DNA from: SYFY01 sp031385325
GTDB taxonomy: Bacteria; Pseudomonadota; Gammaproteobacteria; Pseudomonadales; Azotimanducaceae
Assembly: GCA_031385325.1 (NCBI GenBank)
Contig: JANNBJ010000107.1
Coordinates: forward strand, 1 to 64,000
Direction: 5' to 3'
DNA: 64,000 nt
Position numbers and translations under genes: made by a program. Below the pieces are notes generated by a model. The model had not been told where the DNA came from. It saw only the letters and a list, made by a program, of their open reading frames with translations, and ran no database searches. Shown piece by piece: positions 8,518 to 16,497 of this stretch. Each line of letters begins with the position of its first letter. Position 1 is the first letter of the stretch.

Positions 8518-9177
8518 TCAGTCGCCCAGCTCGATCTGAACGGTTGCGCCTGCCGCAACGGTCAGCGGTTTCACCGGTTGCTGGTCGCTGGGCAGATAGG
8601 CGTGAACCTCGTAATCGCCAGGCGGGATGTCACCAAGGCGAAAGTGACCCGCTTCGTCGGTGACCGTGAACCAGGGAGATTCGAGCACCAGCAGAATGCT
8701 GCGCATGTGGCGATGGATTTCGCAGTAGATCTTCACGACGCCCGGCCGATCAAAAATAACCGGCGGGCTTGCTTCATCCTTGCGGAACCGGCCGAGGTCG
8801 AATCGCTTGGTCTGCGAGTAGGAGAACACCGAGTGAAATTCGTCATCGTGGTTGGGAAAGGTCACGGAGCTGCCAACCTGCACCGCCAGCATGCCGGGTC
8901 GGAACTGATAACCCTCCTGGTAAACCTCAGACTGGGTCGACTTTACAGCCGCCGGGTATATACCGTCCTTGCGGGTGAGCCAGACGATCGCACGCGCACC
9001 GTCCGCGGCGCGGATCGGCGTTCGTGTTCGGGTGCGATATTGAACGGCTGCGGGCGGTGGACTGCCCGTGTCGAACCGCACGTTACCCGCAACGATACCC
9101 GTGTCTGCAGCCTGGGCGAACACGGCCAGCGACAACGCCGGCAGCATCAACATCCGCAGGACAGGGCGTAACCGCAT
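8518..9177 (-). CDS. Exported cupredoxin-like protein with a C-terminal carboxypeptidase-regulatory-like fold
   Basis: A 219-residue protein with a signal peptide (MRLRPVLRMLMLPALSLAVF, cut after AQA). ATG 9177 is preferred over a more upstream ATG because AAGGA lies just before it. The central domain has a blue-copper-like ligand pattern: His in DEFHSVF, then Cys, His and Met in YCEIHRHM. The C-terminus (VTDEAGHFRLGDIPPGDYEV) is the small beta-sandwich seen in carboxypeptidase regulatory domains. Copper binding is inferred, not shown. It heads the operon with the cyclase and the barrel protein. Confidence 0.75.
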   Translation of the reverse strand: MRLRPVLRMLMLPALSLAVFAQAADTGIVAGNVRFDTGSPPPAAVQYRTRTRTPIRAADGARAIVWLTRKDGIYPAAVKSTQSEVYQEGYQFRPGMLAVQVGSSVTFPNHDDEFHSVFSYSQTKRFDLGRFRKDEASPPVIFDRPGVVKIYCEIHRHMRSILLVLESPWFTVTDEAGHFRLGDIPPGDYEVHAYLPSDQQPVKPLTVAAGATVQIELGD

Positions 9178-9344
9178 GGCTTTTTCCTTTTGCGCGCGGG
9201 TAGCGCGATGACAAATCGGGGAACGGCCAAAGGCCTTCGAGGTGGGCAACGATACTACGGCCCTGCCTTGGCTCGCAGCAACCCGGGACGTATTCCCCGC
9301 TTTCTGCTACCTTTCCCAACCCCTGAGAATTACTGACAAGCCAG

Positions 9345-10448
9345 ATGCCCGACACAGCGGTTGCCAGCGCGCGCAAATCCTTCGTCATCGAAGGACGTTT
9401 TCCCATGCGCCGCGGCGAAATCGAATCGCCCACCATCGCCTATGAAACGCTGGGTCGGCTCAATGAACGCTGCGACAACGGCGTATTGATCTTCACCGGT
9501 CTGTCACCCTCCGCTCACGTCGCTTCGAGTTCGGCTGATCCATCCAGCGGCTGGTGGGAAGACATGGTCGGGCCCGACAAACCCATCGACACAAACCGCT
9601 ACTTCGTGATCTGCGCCAATTCCCTTGGCAGCTGTTTCGGATCGACCGGACCTGCATCGATCGACCCCCTCAACAAGGCGGTCTACCGGTTACGCTTTCC
9701 TGTGCTGTCGCTGGAAGACATCGCCGCCAGTGGCGCGGCCCTGCTGAACCATCTGGGTATCGAGCGCCTGTACGCGGTGATCGGCGCATCGATGGGTGGC
9801 ATGACCGCGCTCGCCTTTTCGATGCTGCACGCCGATCGCACCGCAGGACTGATCAGCATCTCCTCTGCAGCGCGCAGCCTGCCATTCTCGATCGCACTGC
9901 GCTCACTGCAACGGGAAATGATCCGGCGCGATCCGGACTGGAAGAATGGCGAGTACCGCATTCCCGGATCAGGACCTGCCACCGGCATGCGTCTGGCACG
10001 CAAGCTCGGCATGATCACTTATCGTTCTGCCGAAGAGTGGGAAACCCGGTTCGGGCGGGAGCGCACCACGGACGAGCCACCTGCACAGCATCCGTTTGGA
10101 ATCGACTTCGAGATCGAAGCCTATCTGGAAGCCCACGCCCGCAAGTTCATCGGCAGCTTCGACGCCAACTGTTATCTCTACCTCTCCCGGGCGATGGACC
10201 TGTTCGATGCAGCCGATCACGGTGGCAGCCTGAAACAAGCCCTCGAACGGGTGCGCCTGGATCGCGCCATGGTAATCGGCGTGGAAACCGACTTCCTGTT
10301 TCCCATTCACCAGCAGGAAGAACTGGCGCAGGGGTTGAAGACGTTTGTGAAGGATGTTCGATTCGCCCGACTTGATTCCATGCAGGGCCACGATTCGTTT
10401 CTGGTGGACATGGATCGATTCAGACCTGCCATCGCCAGCTTTTTCTAG
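9345..10448 (+). CDS. MetX-family homoserine/serine O-acyltransferase
   Basis: A 367-residue alpha/beta hydrolase-fold acyltransferase. The nucleophile elbow is GASMGGMTALAF, the oxyanion region NSLGSCFGSTGPAS, and the catalytic His is in MQGHDSFLVD; all are typical of MetX. The family contains homoserine O-acetyltransferases, homoserine O-succinyltransferases and serine O-succinyltransferases, which feed methionine or cysteine synthesis. The changes from the classic GGSMGGM and NVLGGCQG motifs make a non-acetyl-homoserine specificity possible. It is divergent from the cupredoxin operon across 167 bp and abuts the decayed dsbA-like gene tail to tail. Confidence 0.85.
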   Translation: MPDTAVASARKSFVIEGRFPMRRGEIESPTIAYETLGRLNERCDNGVLIFTGLSPSAHVASSSADPSSGWWEDMVGPDKPIDTNRYFVICANSLGSCFGSTGPASIDPLNKAVYRLRFPVLSLEDIAASGAALLNHLGIERLYAVIGASMGGMTALAFSMLHADRTAGLISISSAARSLPFSIALRSLQREMIRRDPDWKNGEYRIPGSGPATGMRLARKLGMITYRSAEEWETRFGRERTTDEPPAQHPFGIDFEIEAYLEAHARKFIGSFDANCYLYLSRAMDLFDAADHGGSLKQALERVRLDRAMVIGVETDFLFPIHQQEELAQGLKTFVKDVRFARLDSMQGHDSFLVDMDRFRPAIASFF

Positions 10449-10814
10449 CTACTCGAAAGACCTCGCCCACTCCGCGTCGATAACCGCCATCAACCCGTCC
10501 GCGTCGAGGTAACCACGTGTCAGCAACCGGGTCTTGGTGCCCCGTCGCGCCAGCAAACTCGGCAGTGCGTGTGTTCCAAATGCATGCGCCATCTCGAACT
10601 GGAACTGCACTCGGGCAAGTGTCGACGGGTCAGATAACAGCTGGTCAAAGACCATCACATCGAGACCATGCGTCTGCAGAACGGATCGCAATCGAACTGA
10701 TTCCGTCACGTTTTCGCCGAGGGTGAAGAACCGTCTCTGCAGATCGTGAACAAAGTCGAAGGGTGGAGAGCCAACACGCTACCGCACCGCTTCAAACGCA
10801 AGGCCGACCGGCGA
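10449..10814 (-). pseudogene. Decayed, truncated DsbA-like gene (paralogue of 15895-16497)
   Basis: The reading frame ends in FGTHALPSLLARRGTKTRLL and is closely similar to the intact DsbA-like protein encoded at 15895-16497. The match can be followed back to about 10814, but a TAG at 10779-10781 (where the intact gene has a Gln codon) and a TGA at about 10815 break it, and the CxxC end is missing. What remains is therefore the C-terminal part of a dead copy. The DNA differs enough from the intact gene that the duplication is not recent. Confidence 0.8.
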
Positions 10815-10904
10815 TCAGTCACGAGGATCAACAAGGACTCACAACAGATCAAAATGGGCCTGCCTATCATCTAATGGTTGGTCCGGTTAGCAGACCTTGT
10901 GAGC

Positions 10905-11073
10905 CTAGCAGCCTGTCGGACTTGAGCGATCGTAGCGAGCCGAGTGGGAGAGCGAGGACAGTTTTTCACAATTTCGAGGCGCATAGCGGCGCTATGCAAC
11001 GAGAAATCGGGGAAAAATGGACCGCTCTTCCCACTGGCGCAGTAGATCAGTCTCAAGTCCGACAGGCTGCTAG
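10905..11073. mobile_element. MITE: 169-bp hairpin element with perfect 21-bp inverted ends
   Basis: 10906-10926 and 11052-11072 are perfect inverted repeats (start TAGCAGCCTGTCGG). Inside, GTGGGAGAGCG pairs with CGCTCTTCCCAC, and the centre is GCATAGC-GGC-GCTATGC (10981-10997), so nearly the whole element can fold into one long hairpin. Both ends read CTAG, consistent with insertion into or duplication of CTAG. It encodes no transposase. The open frames that cross it look non-coding. Confidence 0.85.
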
Positions 11074-11324
11074 AGATGGCTTGCAAGCAACAGGCGTCGG
11101 CGGAGTCGAGACCGACTGTGCCCTCACGGGAGGTGTCTGCGTTAGTCGAACGGACACGACTTAAACGAACTGACCACCGTTTCGCTGCGTCACGACGCCA
11201 GTCACTGACATGACGCTGTGCCATGTGCAAAAGAAGCTGAAGACCCGGCCACAGTGGCCTCAAACGCGGGGTGTGTCGCTGTAAACAGCGCAATTTCGAC
11301 AGCTTACCCGATAACAAAACATAA

Positions 11325-11366
11325 GTGTTTTAAAACGTTTGTGTTTTAAAACAATTCCGTTTTAAC
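11325..11366 (+). promoter_or_regulatory. Three repeats of GTTTTAA spaced exactly 16 bp, upstream of the STAND pair
   Basis: GTGTTTTAAAAC occurs at 11325-11336 and 11341-11352, and CGTTTTAAC at 11358-11366, giving the core GTTTTAA at 11327, 11343 and 11359. GTTTTAAAAC is a perfect palindrome. The array is very AT-rich in a GC-rich setting and ends 28 bp before the ATG of the first ATPase gene. It is a likely operator or promoter array, perhaps bound cooperatively. The binding protein is unknown. Confidence 0.6.
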
Positions 11367-11394
11367 ATTCGACACCCCAGAGCGAGCTGCCACT

Positions 11395-12573
11395 ATGAGC
11401 TTCCAAGACAAGATTTACGGGCGCAACGAAGAAATAGCCAGTCTCTTCAGAATGTTTGAGTCAGGCCGCGATATTTCAATGCACGGCCCCAGACGCCTGG
11501 GCAAAACCTTTTTGCTGGATCGACTCGTCGATGCGGCCGCGAGCCAAAACTGGACCGCTGTCAAAGCAGAACTGGCTGGCTGCGCCGATACTCGAGCCGT
11601 GTTTCGCGAGATGTGCGCCCGGATCGGCAGCCAAAGATCAGGCGGTGCCAAGGCCGTGGACTGGTTCACTCAGCGATTCAGTCAACTACTGGGACACCGC
11701 TCCGAATTAGGCGGTTCTTGGTACCAAGGCTTACTCTCGGTCGACTACGAGTCTCACTTCGAGCGACTCATCAAGGCGATGAACGACGACCCGCACCGTC
11801 GCTGGCTTTTGTTGATTGACGAACTCCCAATCTTTCTCAAGGTCCTGCACGACAGAGGTCCAGGAGGTCCAGCTGACGCACGGAATTTCATGAACTTGCT
11901 CAGCCGGTTGCGGCAGCAAAACCCCAAGGTGCGCTGGATGATCACCGGCTCGATTGGCATAGAGCCTCTGGCTCGAGTCGGCGACTACCTCGGTGTGCTG
12001 GCCAAGTTTCAACCCTATGAACTGCACCCACTAAGCGAGGTCGAGGCCAGAGCATATCTGCAAGACCTTGCGAGCGAGGGTCAATTACCACATCGCAACA
12101 AGCTCACGGACGCCGAAGCCGACGGACTGATCGCAGCCGTTGGCTGGCTTGTCCCTTACTATCTGGACGCATTGGCTCAGAAAGTGAAAGGCGAACCAAC
12201 TGACTTGCCCGATCAAGCCCAGCTTATCATCGAAGAGGCGGTCGACCAGCTGCTGCAACCGAACGAAATGACCACCTTCGGTCCATGGGAAGAACACCTG
12301 AGGAAACACTATGTCGATTCCAACCGTGAACTTGCCTTCGGCGTCATGGGCGTGCTTGCGGAGGCGCCGCACGGTGCCAACCTCGACGTCCTGCTAACAA
12401 GCCTTCGCCGTCCCGAACTACAGCGGTCCCACCTGCACGCTTTGTTGATCCGCCTGCACACCGAAGGCTTCATAACCGTCAACAACGGTGATCACGACTC
12501 GCCGCAGTGCAACTTCCGCAACCCGTTGTTGCGCCGTTGGTGGCTCCGCTACATGCCGCAGGCTGCGGTCTGA
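11395..12573 (+). CDS. STAND-like P-loop ATPase (ATPase_2 type), first gene of pair
   Basis: A 392-residue ATPase. The Walker A motif GPRRLGKT is at residues 31-38, Walker B in WLLLIDELP near 136-144, and a sensor-like MITGSIG near 182. After the ATPase core comes a helical part and a C-terminal winged-helix-like region ending FRNPLLRRWWLRYM, as in the archaeal-type ATPase_2 group of STAND proteins. No nuclease, protease or membrane effector domain is visible. The next ATPase gene starts 12 bp downstream, so they form one operon behind the AT-rich repeat array. Known relatives are mostly uncharacterised; a defence or stress-switch role is inference. Confidence 0.8.
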   Translation: MSFQDKIYGRNEEIASLFRMFESGRDISMHGPRRLGKTFLLDRLVDAAASQNWTAVKAELAGCADTRAVFREMCARIGSQRSGGAKAVDWFTQRFSQLLGHRSELGGSWYQGLLSVDYESHFERLIKAMNDDPHRRWLLLIDELPIFLKVLHDRGPGGPADARNFMNLLSRLRQQNPKVRWMITGSIGIEPLARVGDYLGVLAKFQPYELHPLSEVEARAYLQDLASEGQLPHRNKLTDAEADGLIAAVGWLVPYYLDALAQKVKGEPTDLPDQAQLIIEEAVDQLLQPNEMTTFGPWEEHLRKHYVDSNRELAFGVMGVLAEAPHGANLDVLLTSLRRPELQRSHLHALLIRLHTEGFITVNNGDHDSPQCNFRNPLLRRWWLRYMPQAAV

Positions 12574-12585
12574 GGCTCGCGCGCA

Positions 12586-15500
12586 ATGGACCTGACCTAT
12601 TTCAACCCCAATTGGCAGAAAGAGACGGATTTTGTCGCCAGCTTCGTGGCACGGCAGACCACGCTCGAGTACTTTCTCCGCCAACTCAGCCTGGCCCACA
12701 TCGGGCAGCCTGCGCGCCACCATCTAATCGTCGCACCGCGTGGGTTTGGCAAGACTTCATTGCTGCGACGTATTGCCATCAGCGTGCGCTCTGATGCCGA
12801 TCTGAAAGCACGCTTCATCCCTCTGCGCTTTCGCGAAGAGCAGCACAACGTCATCAGCCTGGACGTCCTGTGGCGCAATTGCCTGCAATCGTTGCTTGAA
12901 GCACGCGAAGACGAAGAGGCTGAACAAGCGGAACTGGATGCTCTCGATGCCGATTGGACCAGACATGCACCGCGCCAAGAATTATCCCGAGAGGAGCAAG
13001 ACGGCGAGCCCGCCTGGCAAACCCTCCTCGCCCGCTGCCAGGTACTCCGACGCCGACCAATACTGCTGATCGACAACCTCGACAGCCTGCTCGCGGGGCT
13101 CAGCGAACAACACCAATGGGGACTACGCAAACGCCTTCAAGCCGATGACGGACCGGTCTTACTTGCAGCCGCCTCGCGGTACCCGGATGCCACGCACAAC
13201 CCGAATGCCGCCTTCTATGAGTTCTTTCGCATCCAGACTCTGGACAAATTGGACAATTTGGAGGTCTTCACCTGTTTGCGGAACATCGCCGCCCACAGAG
13301 GTGCGGCTGGAAAGCAGGTTCTAGCGTCACTGGGCAACGATCCAGGGCGTGTTGCAGCACTCAACACCTTGGCGGGTGGCAACCCACGAACGCTCGCCGT
13401 GCTTTATAGCGTGCTTGAATCGCACATCAGTGGCGACGTGCTCTCGCAGCTCAGCGCCATGTTGGACACCTTCACCGGTTGGTACCAGGCTCGCACAGAG
13501 GAGTTGCCCATGCAGGCTCGCGCCGTGTTCGATGCGCTGGCCTTGCATTGGGATCCGATGACCGCCGCAGCATTGGGACTTGCCACCGGTCTAGACACAC
13601 CAACGGTCAGCAGCCAACTCTCGAGGCTCGAAAGGACCGGCTACGTGGAGACGGTAGCCCTCAGTCGCCGCAAATCCAGTCGCAACGGTTACCAAGTCAG
13701 CGAACGCTTTTTCAACATCTGGTACTTGATGCGTAATGGCCCCCGTCGCACCAAACAGAGCGTTCGATTCCTGACGACGTTTCTGGAATCGTGCTTCAGC
13801 GCTAAGGAGCGTCAGTCGATGGCCCGAGCCGTTCTACGCGAAGGCATCGCTGACCCCAGCTACGTACTTGCACTGGCGACAAGCCGGGGCAACAAGCGGC
13901 TGCGCGCCCGATTGTTGGATCATGTCCAACGCCACTCGAGTAACACCGGCCCGACAAGTGAGTACAAGTCCGTGGTGGATGAACTTCGTATTGAGTGGCG
14001 CCTCGCCGGTCAGGCAGAAACAAGGCAGGGATCGCTATTCCGCGATCTGGCGGATCTCACTCGCCGCTTCGTCGAGGCAACTTTCGTGTCCAAGGCGGAG
14101 TTAAGGACACCACACCTGCACCGTGGACCACTCAACTCCCACAAACTTGGTCGTTCGGAGCAGGAAATCGAAGTGTATGACGAATTGATCTCGCGGATTG
14201 GTGGGGTGGACGAGCCTGCACTGCGTAGGCGGGTCGCCAATGCACTACTCAATGAAGGGATCACGCTCGGCACCCTTGGCCGCTTGGAACGGGCCATCAA
14301 AGTGTACGACGATCTCATCGCGCGCGCTGGTCGGGCCCACGAGCATGCTCTGCGTGAGTGCGTCGCCAGCGCGCTGCTCGACAGAGGCTTCAGGCTCGAC
14401 GCCCTCGGCCGCTCGGAGCAGGAAATCGAAGTGTATGAGGTTCTAGTCGGGCTCTTAAGCGATGCTGACAATCCGACGCTACGACATCAGGTTGCGACAG
14501 CGCTGCTCTTTAAAGGGCGCGCGCTCGAAACCCTTGACCGCTCTGAGCGGGCCATCGAAGTGTATGACGATCTCATCGCGCGCTTTGGTGAGGCCGTCGA
14601 GCTTGCTCTGCGTGAGTGCGTCGCCGGTGCGCTGCTCGACAAAGGCTTCAGTCTCGGCATGCTTGACCGCTCGGAACAGGAAATCGAAGCATATGACAAT
14701 CTCATCGCACGATTTGGTGGGTCCGACGAGCCTACGCTGCGCGAGCAGGTCGTCGACGCTCTGTACTACAAAGGGAGCACGCTCAGCTTCCTTGGCCGCT
14801 CGGAGCAGGAAATCGAAGTGTATGACGATCTCATTGCGCGATTTGGTGGGTCCGTCAATCCCGCGCTGCTCGAGCAGGTCGCTCGTACGCTGCTCAACAA
14901 AGGGATCACGCTCGCCGACCTTGGCCGCCCAGAGCAGGCCATCGAAGTGTATGACGATCTCATCGCACGATTTAGTTGGTCCGACGAGCCTGCGCTGCGC
15001 AAGCATGTCGTCGACGCACTGTTCTACAAAGGGATCACGCTCACCGACCTTGGCCGCCCGGAAAAGGAAATTGAACTCACCTATCGAGCAGCCATCGAGC
15101 GCGAACCCACATCCATTGACGCGCACAAAGAGTTGGGTGACTTCTTGTTCGACTTCAGTGGAGACCTCGCTGGCGCGCGCAAGGCATACAGCGATGGTTT
15201 GGCGTTCGTAGGGCCAGCAGACGACAAGTCCAAGTTGCATTCAAATCTTGCGTACTTGTTAACCCTGAGCGACATTGATTCGAGAGAAGTCCAACAACAC
15301 CTCGATCAGGCGCTAACAGAGGATGGCAACCTGTTACCTTCCGGTCGTCGCTTGCTTGAGGCGCTATCAATTCTAAACTCATCAGAGAACTGGGACTGGA
15401 ACGCTGTGTTTGTGGCCATCGGTGCGGCGGTTACCAGCGACGACAATGCACTTTGGAACACCTATGCAAACAACCTTGAGCGTTTGTTGGGGCACGTTCT

Positions 15501-15702
15501 GGCCAAGGGTAAGGGCGCAGACTTTAAACAATGGATGGAAGAGGCCAACTACCCAACACAATACGCGCCGCTCTACCACGCGTTTGTCGCCGCACTCGAG
15601 GGTGAGGATCATCTACTGCTCATCAACCCAGAAACCCGTGAACCTGCTTCAAAGATCCATGCCGGGATCGTGCGTCGGCTCAAGCTCTACAGGCGGGCAT
15701 GA
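12586..15702 (+). CDS. STAND-like NTPase with long TPR-like repeat array, second gene of pair
   Basis: A 1038-residue protein. Walker A is APRGFGKT (residues 50-57) and Walker B RPILLIDNLD (about 156-165). A winged-helix region follows (about 300-380, including VSSQLSRLERTGYVET). From residue 521 come seven units of exactly 43 residues (LGRSEQEIEVYDDLIARFGG and variants), an eighth partial unit, and a 200-residue helical C-terminus with further TPR-like pairs. This is the architecture of a signal-sensing switch: nucleotide motor in front, helical-repeat sensor behind. No effector domain is recognised in it or its partner. It is encoded 12 bp after the first ATPase. Confidence 0.85.
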   Translation: MDLTYFNPNWQKETDFVASFVARQTTLEYFLRQLSLAHIGQPARHHLIVAPRGFGKTSLLRRIAISVRSDADLKARFIPLRFREEQHNVISLDVLWRNCLQSLLEAREDEEAEQAELDALDADWTRHAPRQELSREEQDGEPAWQTLLARCQVLRRRPILLIDNLDSLLAGLSEQHQWGLRKRLQADDGPVLLAAASRYPDATHNPNAAFYEFFRIQTLDKLDNLEVFTCLRNIAAHRGAAGKQVLASLGNDPGRVAALNTLAGGNPRTLAVLYSVLESHISGDVLSQLSAMLDTFTGWYQARTEELPMQARAVFDALALHWDPMTAAALGLATGLDTPTVSSQLSRLERTGYVETVALSRRKSSRNGYQVSERFFNIWYLMRNGPRRTKQSVRFLTTFLESCFSAKERQSMARAVLREGIADPSYVLALATSRGNKRLRARLLDHVQRHSSNTGPTSEYKSVVDELRIEWRLAGQAETRQGSLFRDLADLTRRFVEATFVSKAELRTPHLHRGPLNSHKLGRSEQEIEVYDELISRIGGVDEPALRRRVANALLNEGITLGTLGRLERAIKVYDDLIARAGRAHEHALRECVASALLDRGFRLDALGRSEQEIEVYEVLVGLLSDADNPTLRHQVATALLFKGRALETLDRSERAIEVYDDLIARFGEAVELALRECVAGALLDKGFSLGMLDRSEQEIEAYDNLIARFGGSDEPTLREQVVDALYYKGSTLSFLGRSEQEIEVYDDLIARFGGSVNPALLEQVARTLLNKGITLADLGRPEQAIEVYDDLIARFSWSDEPALRKHVVDALFYKGITLTDLGRPEKEIELTYRAAIEREPTSIDAHKELGDFLFDFSGDLAGARKAYSDGLAFVGPADDKSKLHSNLAYLLTLSDIDSREVQQHLDQALTEDGNLLPSGRRLLEALSILNSSENWDWNAVFVAIGAAVTSDDNALWNTYANNLERLLGHVLAKGKGADFKQWMEEANYPTQYAPLYHAFVAALEGEDHLLLINPETREPASKIHAGIVRRLKLYRRA
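14146..15048 (+). repeat. Seven in-frame 129-bp tandem repeats inside the STAND gene
   Basis: Units begin at 14146, 14275, 14404, 14533, 14662, 14791 and 14920, each exactly 129 bp (43 codons); a diverging eighth begins at 15049. Shared blocks such as GAGCAGGAAATCGAAGTGTA recur with little change, so the units have recently duplicated or are being homogenised. The encoded unit is a TPR-like helix pair. Copy number probably varies between strains. Confidence 0.9.
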
Positions 15703-15894
15703 GGTGCACTTGGTCTGGAGGGTGCATGTGAAGGCCTACGGAATCGGTCGCGCTGTGAGCTGGTCGCTGTCATGTGTTCCTTCACCGACTCTCCGCATGT
15801 CGGTAGCGCATTGGGTTCTGCACATCGTCAACAACAATAAGCGCCAGAAACAAGATGTGTTCGCAACCCCGTTACGAAAAAACTTTTTGCCCGC
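15703..15894. other. Intergenic stretch without a recognised feature
   Basis: This 192-bp gap separates the STAND operon from the convergent intact DsbA-like gene. I saw no gene, strong hairpin or terminator in it. It is the right junction of the accessory island. Confidence 0.5.
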
Positions 15895-16497
15895 TCACCT
15901 CACCCGCTCCGCTTCAACAATAGCCATCAACCCGTCGGCATCGAGGTAGCCACCTGCCAGCAGGCGGGTCCTGGTGCCTCGTCGCACCAGGACACTGGGC
16001 AGTGCGTGCGTCCCGAAGGCGAGTGCCATCTCGAACTGAAACTGAACACGTGCCAGTGTCGAGGAATCGGTCACCAGCCGATCGAAGGCCATCACATCAA
16101 GACCACAGGTCTGCACGATTGACCGCAGTCGGGAGGGGTCGGTGGTGTTTTCATCCTGCGAGAAAAATCGACGCTGCAGATCATGGAGAAAGTCGAAAGG
16201 TGGGCATCCAACCAGCTGCCTCACCGCTTCCACTGCCAGACAGACCGGCAACGAGTTGTGGATATAGTCTTCCGCCGGCAATGGGGCAAAGGTCTGACCC
16301 GTGGTATCCGCCACTTCCTTCCACAACTTCTGCATCAGCCGTCGACCGTAGCTGCCAACCACCTGGGTACTGTCGAGATTGATGCCACCAAGGACCAGAT
16401 CCAGTTTGATGTCAGTGTGGAGCTCGGCACGTACAGCCTCGACCGCTGGTGTCATGCCCCAGCACCATGAGCACAGCGGATCAGTAACGATCAGAAT
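15895..16497 (-). CDS. DsbA-family thioredoxin-fold oxidoreductase (start unresolved)
   Basis: About 200 residues. The active-site motif is CSWC in TDPLCSWCWGM, as in DsbA/FrnE-like proteins, which exchange disulfides or act on glutathione conjugates. No signal peptide is visible, so it is probably cytoplasmic. The open frame runs back to 16644, deep inside the selD gene. The only nearby starts are an ATT at 16497 (which puts the motif at the family's usual distance from the N-terminus) and a GTG at 16584. The call uses 16497 with low certainty. It overlaps the selD stop by a few bases, so it is probably coupled to selD. Confidence 0.75.
   Translation of the reverse strand: MLIVTDPLCSWCWGMTPAVEAVRAELHTDIKLDLVLGGINLDSTQVVGSYGRRLMQKLWKEVADTTGQTFAPLPAEDYIHNSLPVCLAVEAVRQLVGCPPFDFLHDLQRRFFSQDENTTDPSRLRSIVQTCGLDVMAFDRLVTDSSTLARVQFQFEMALAFGTHALPSVLVRRGTRTRLLAGGYLDADGLMAIVEAERVR

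Noticed and set aside
10871..11317. 148-codon minus-strand frame over the MITE
   Set aside because: Most of it is inverted-repeat sequence of the MITE; no domain and no ribosome site.
14146..15048. CRISPR-like array
   Set aside because: The repeats are 129 bp, in frame and coding, without unique spacers.
11395..15702. Prophage or conjugative element as origin of the ATPase island
   Set aside because: No integrase, structural or transfer genes, and no attachment site were seen.
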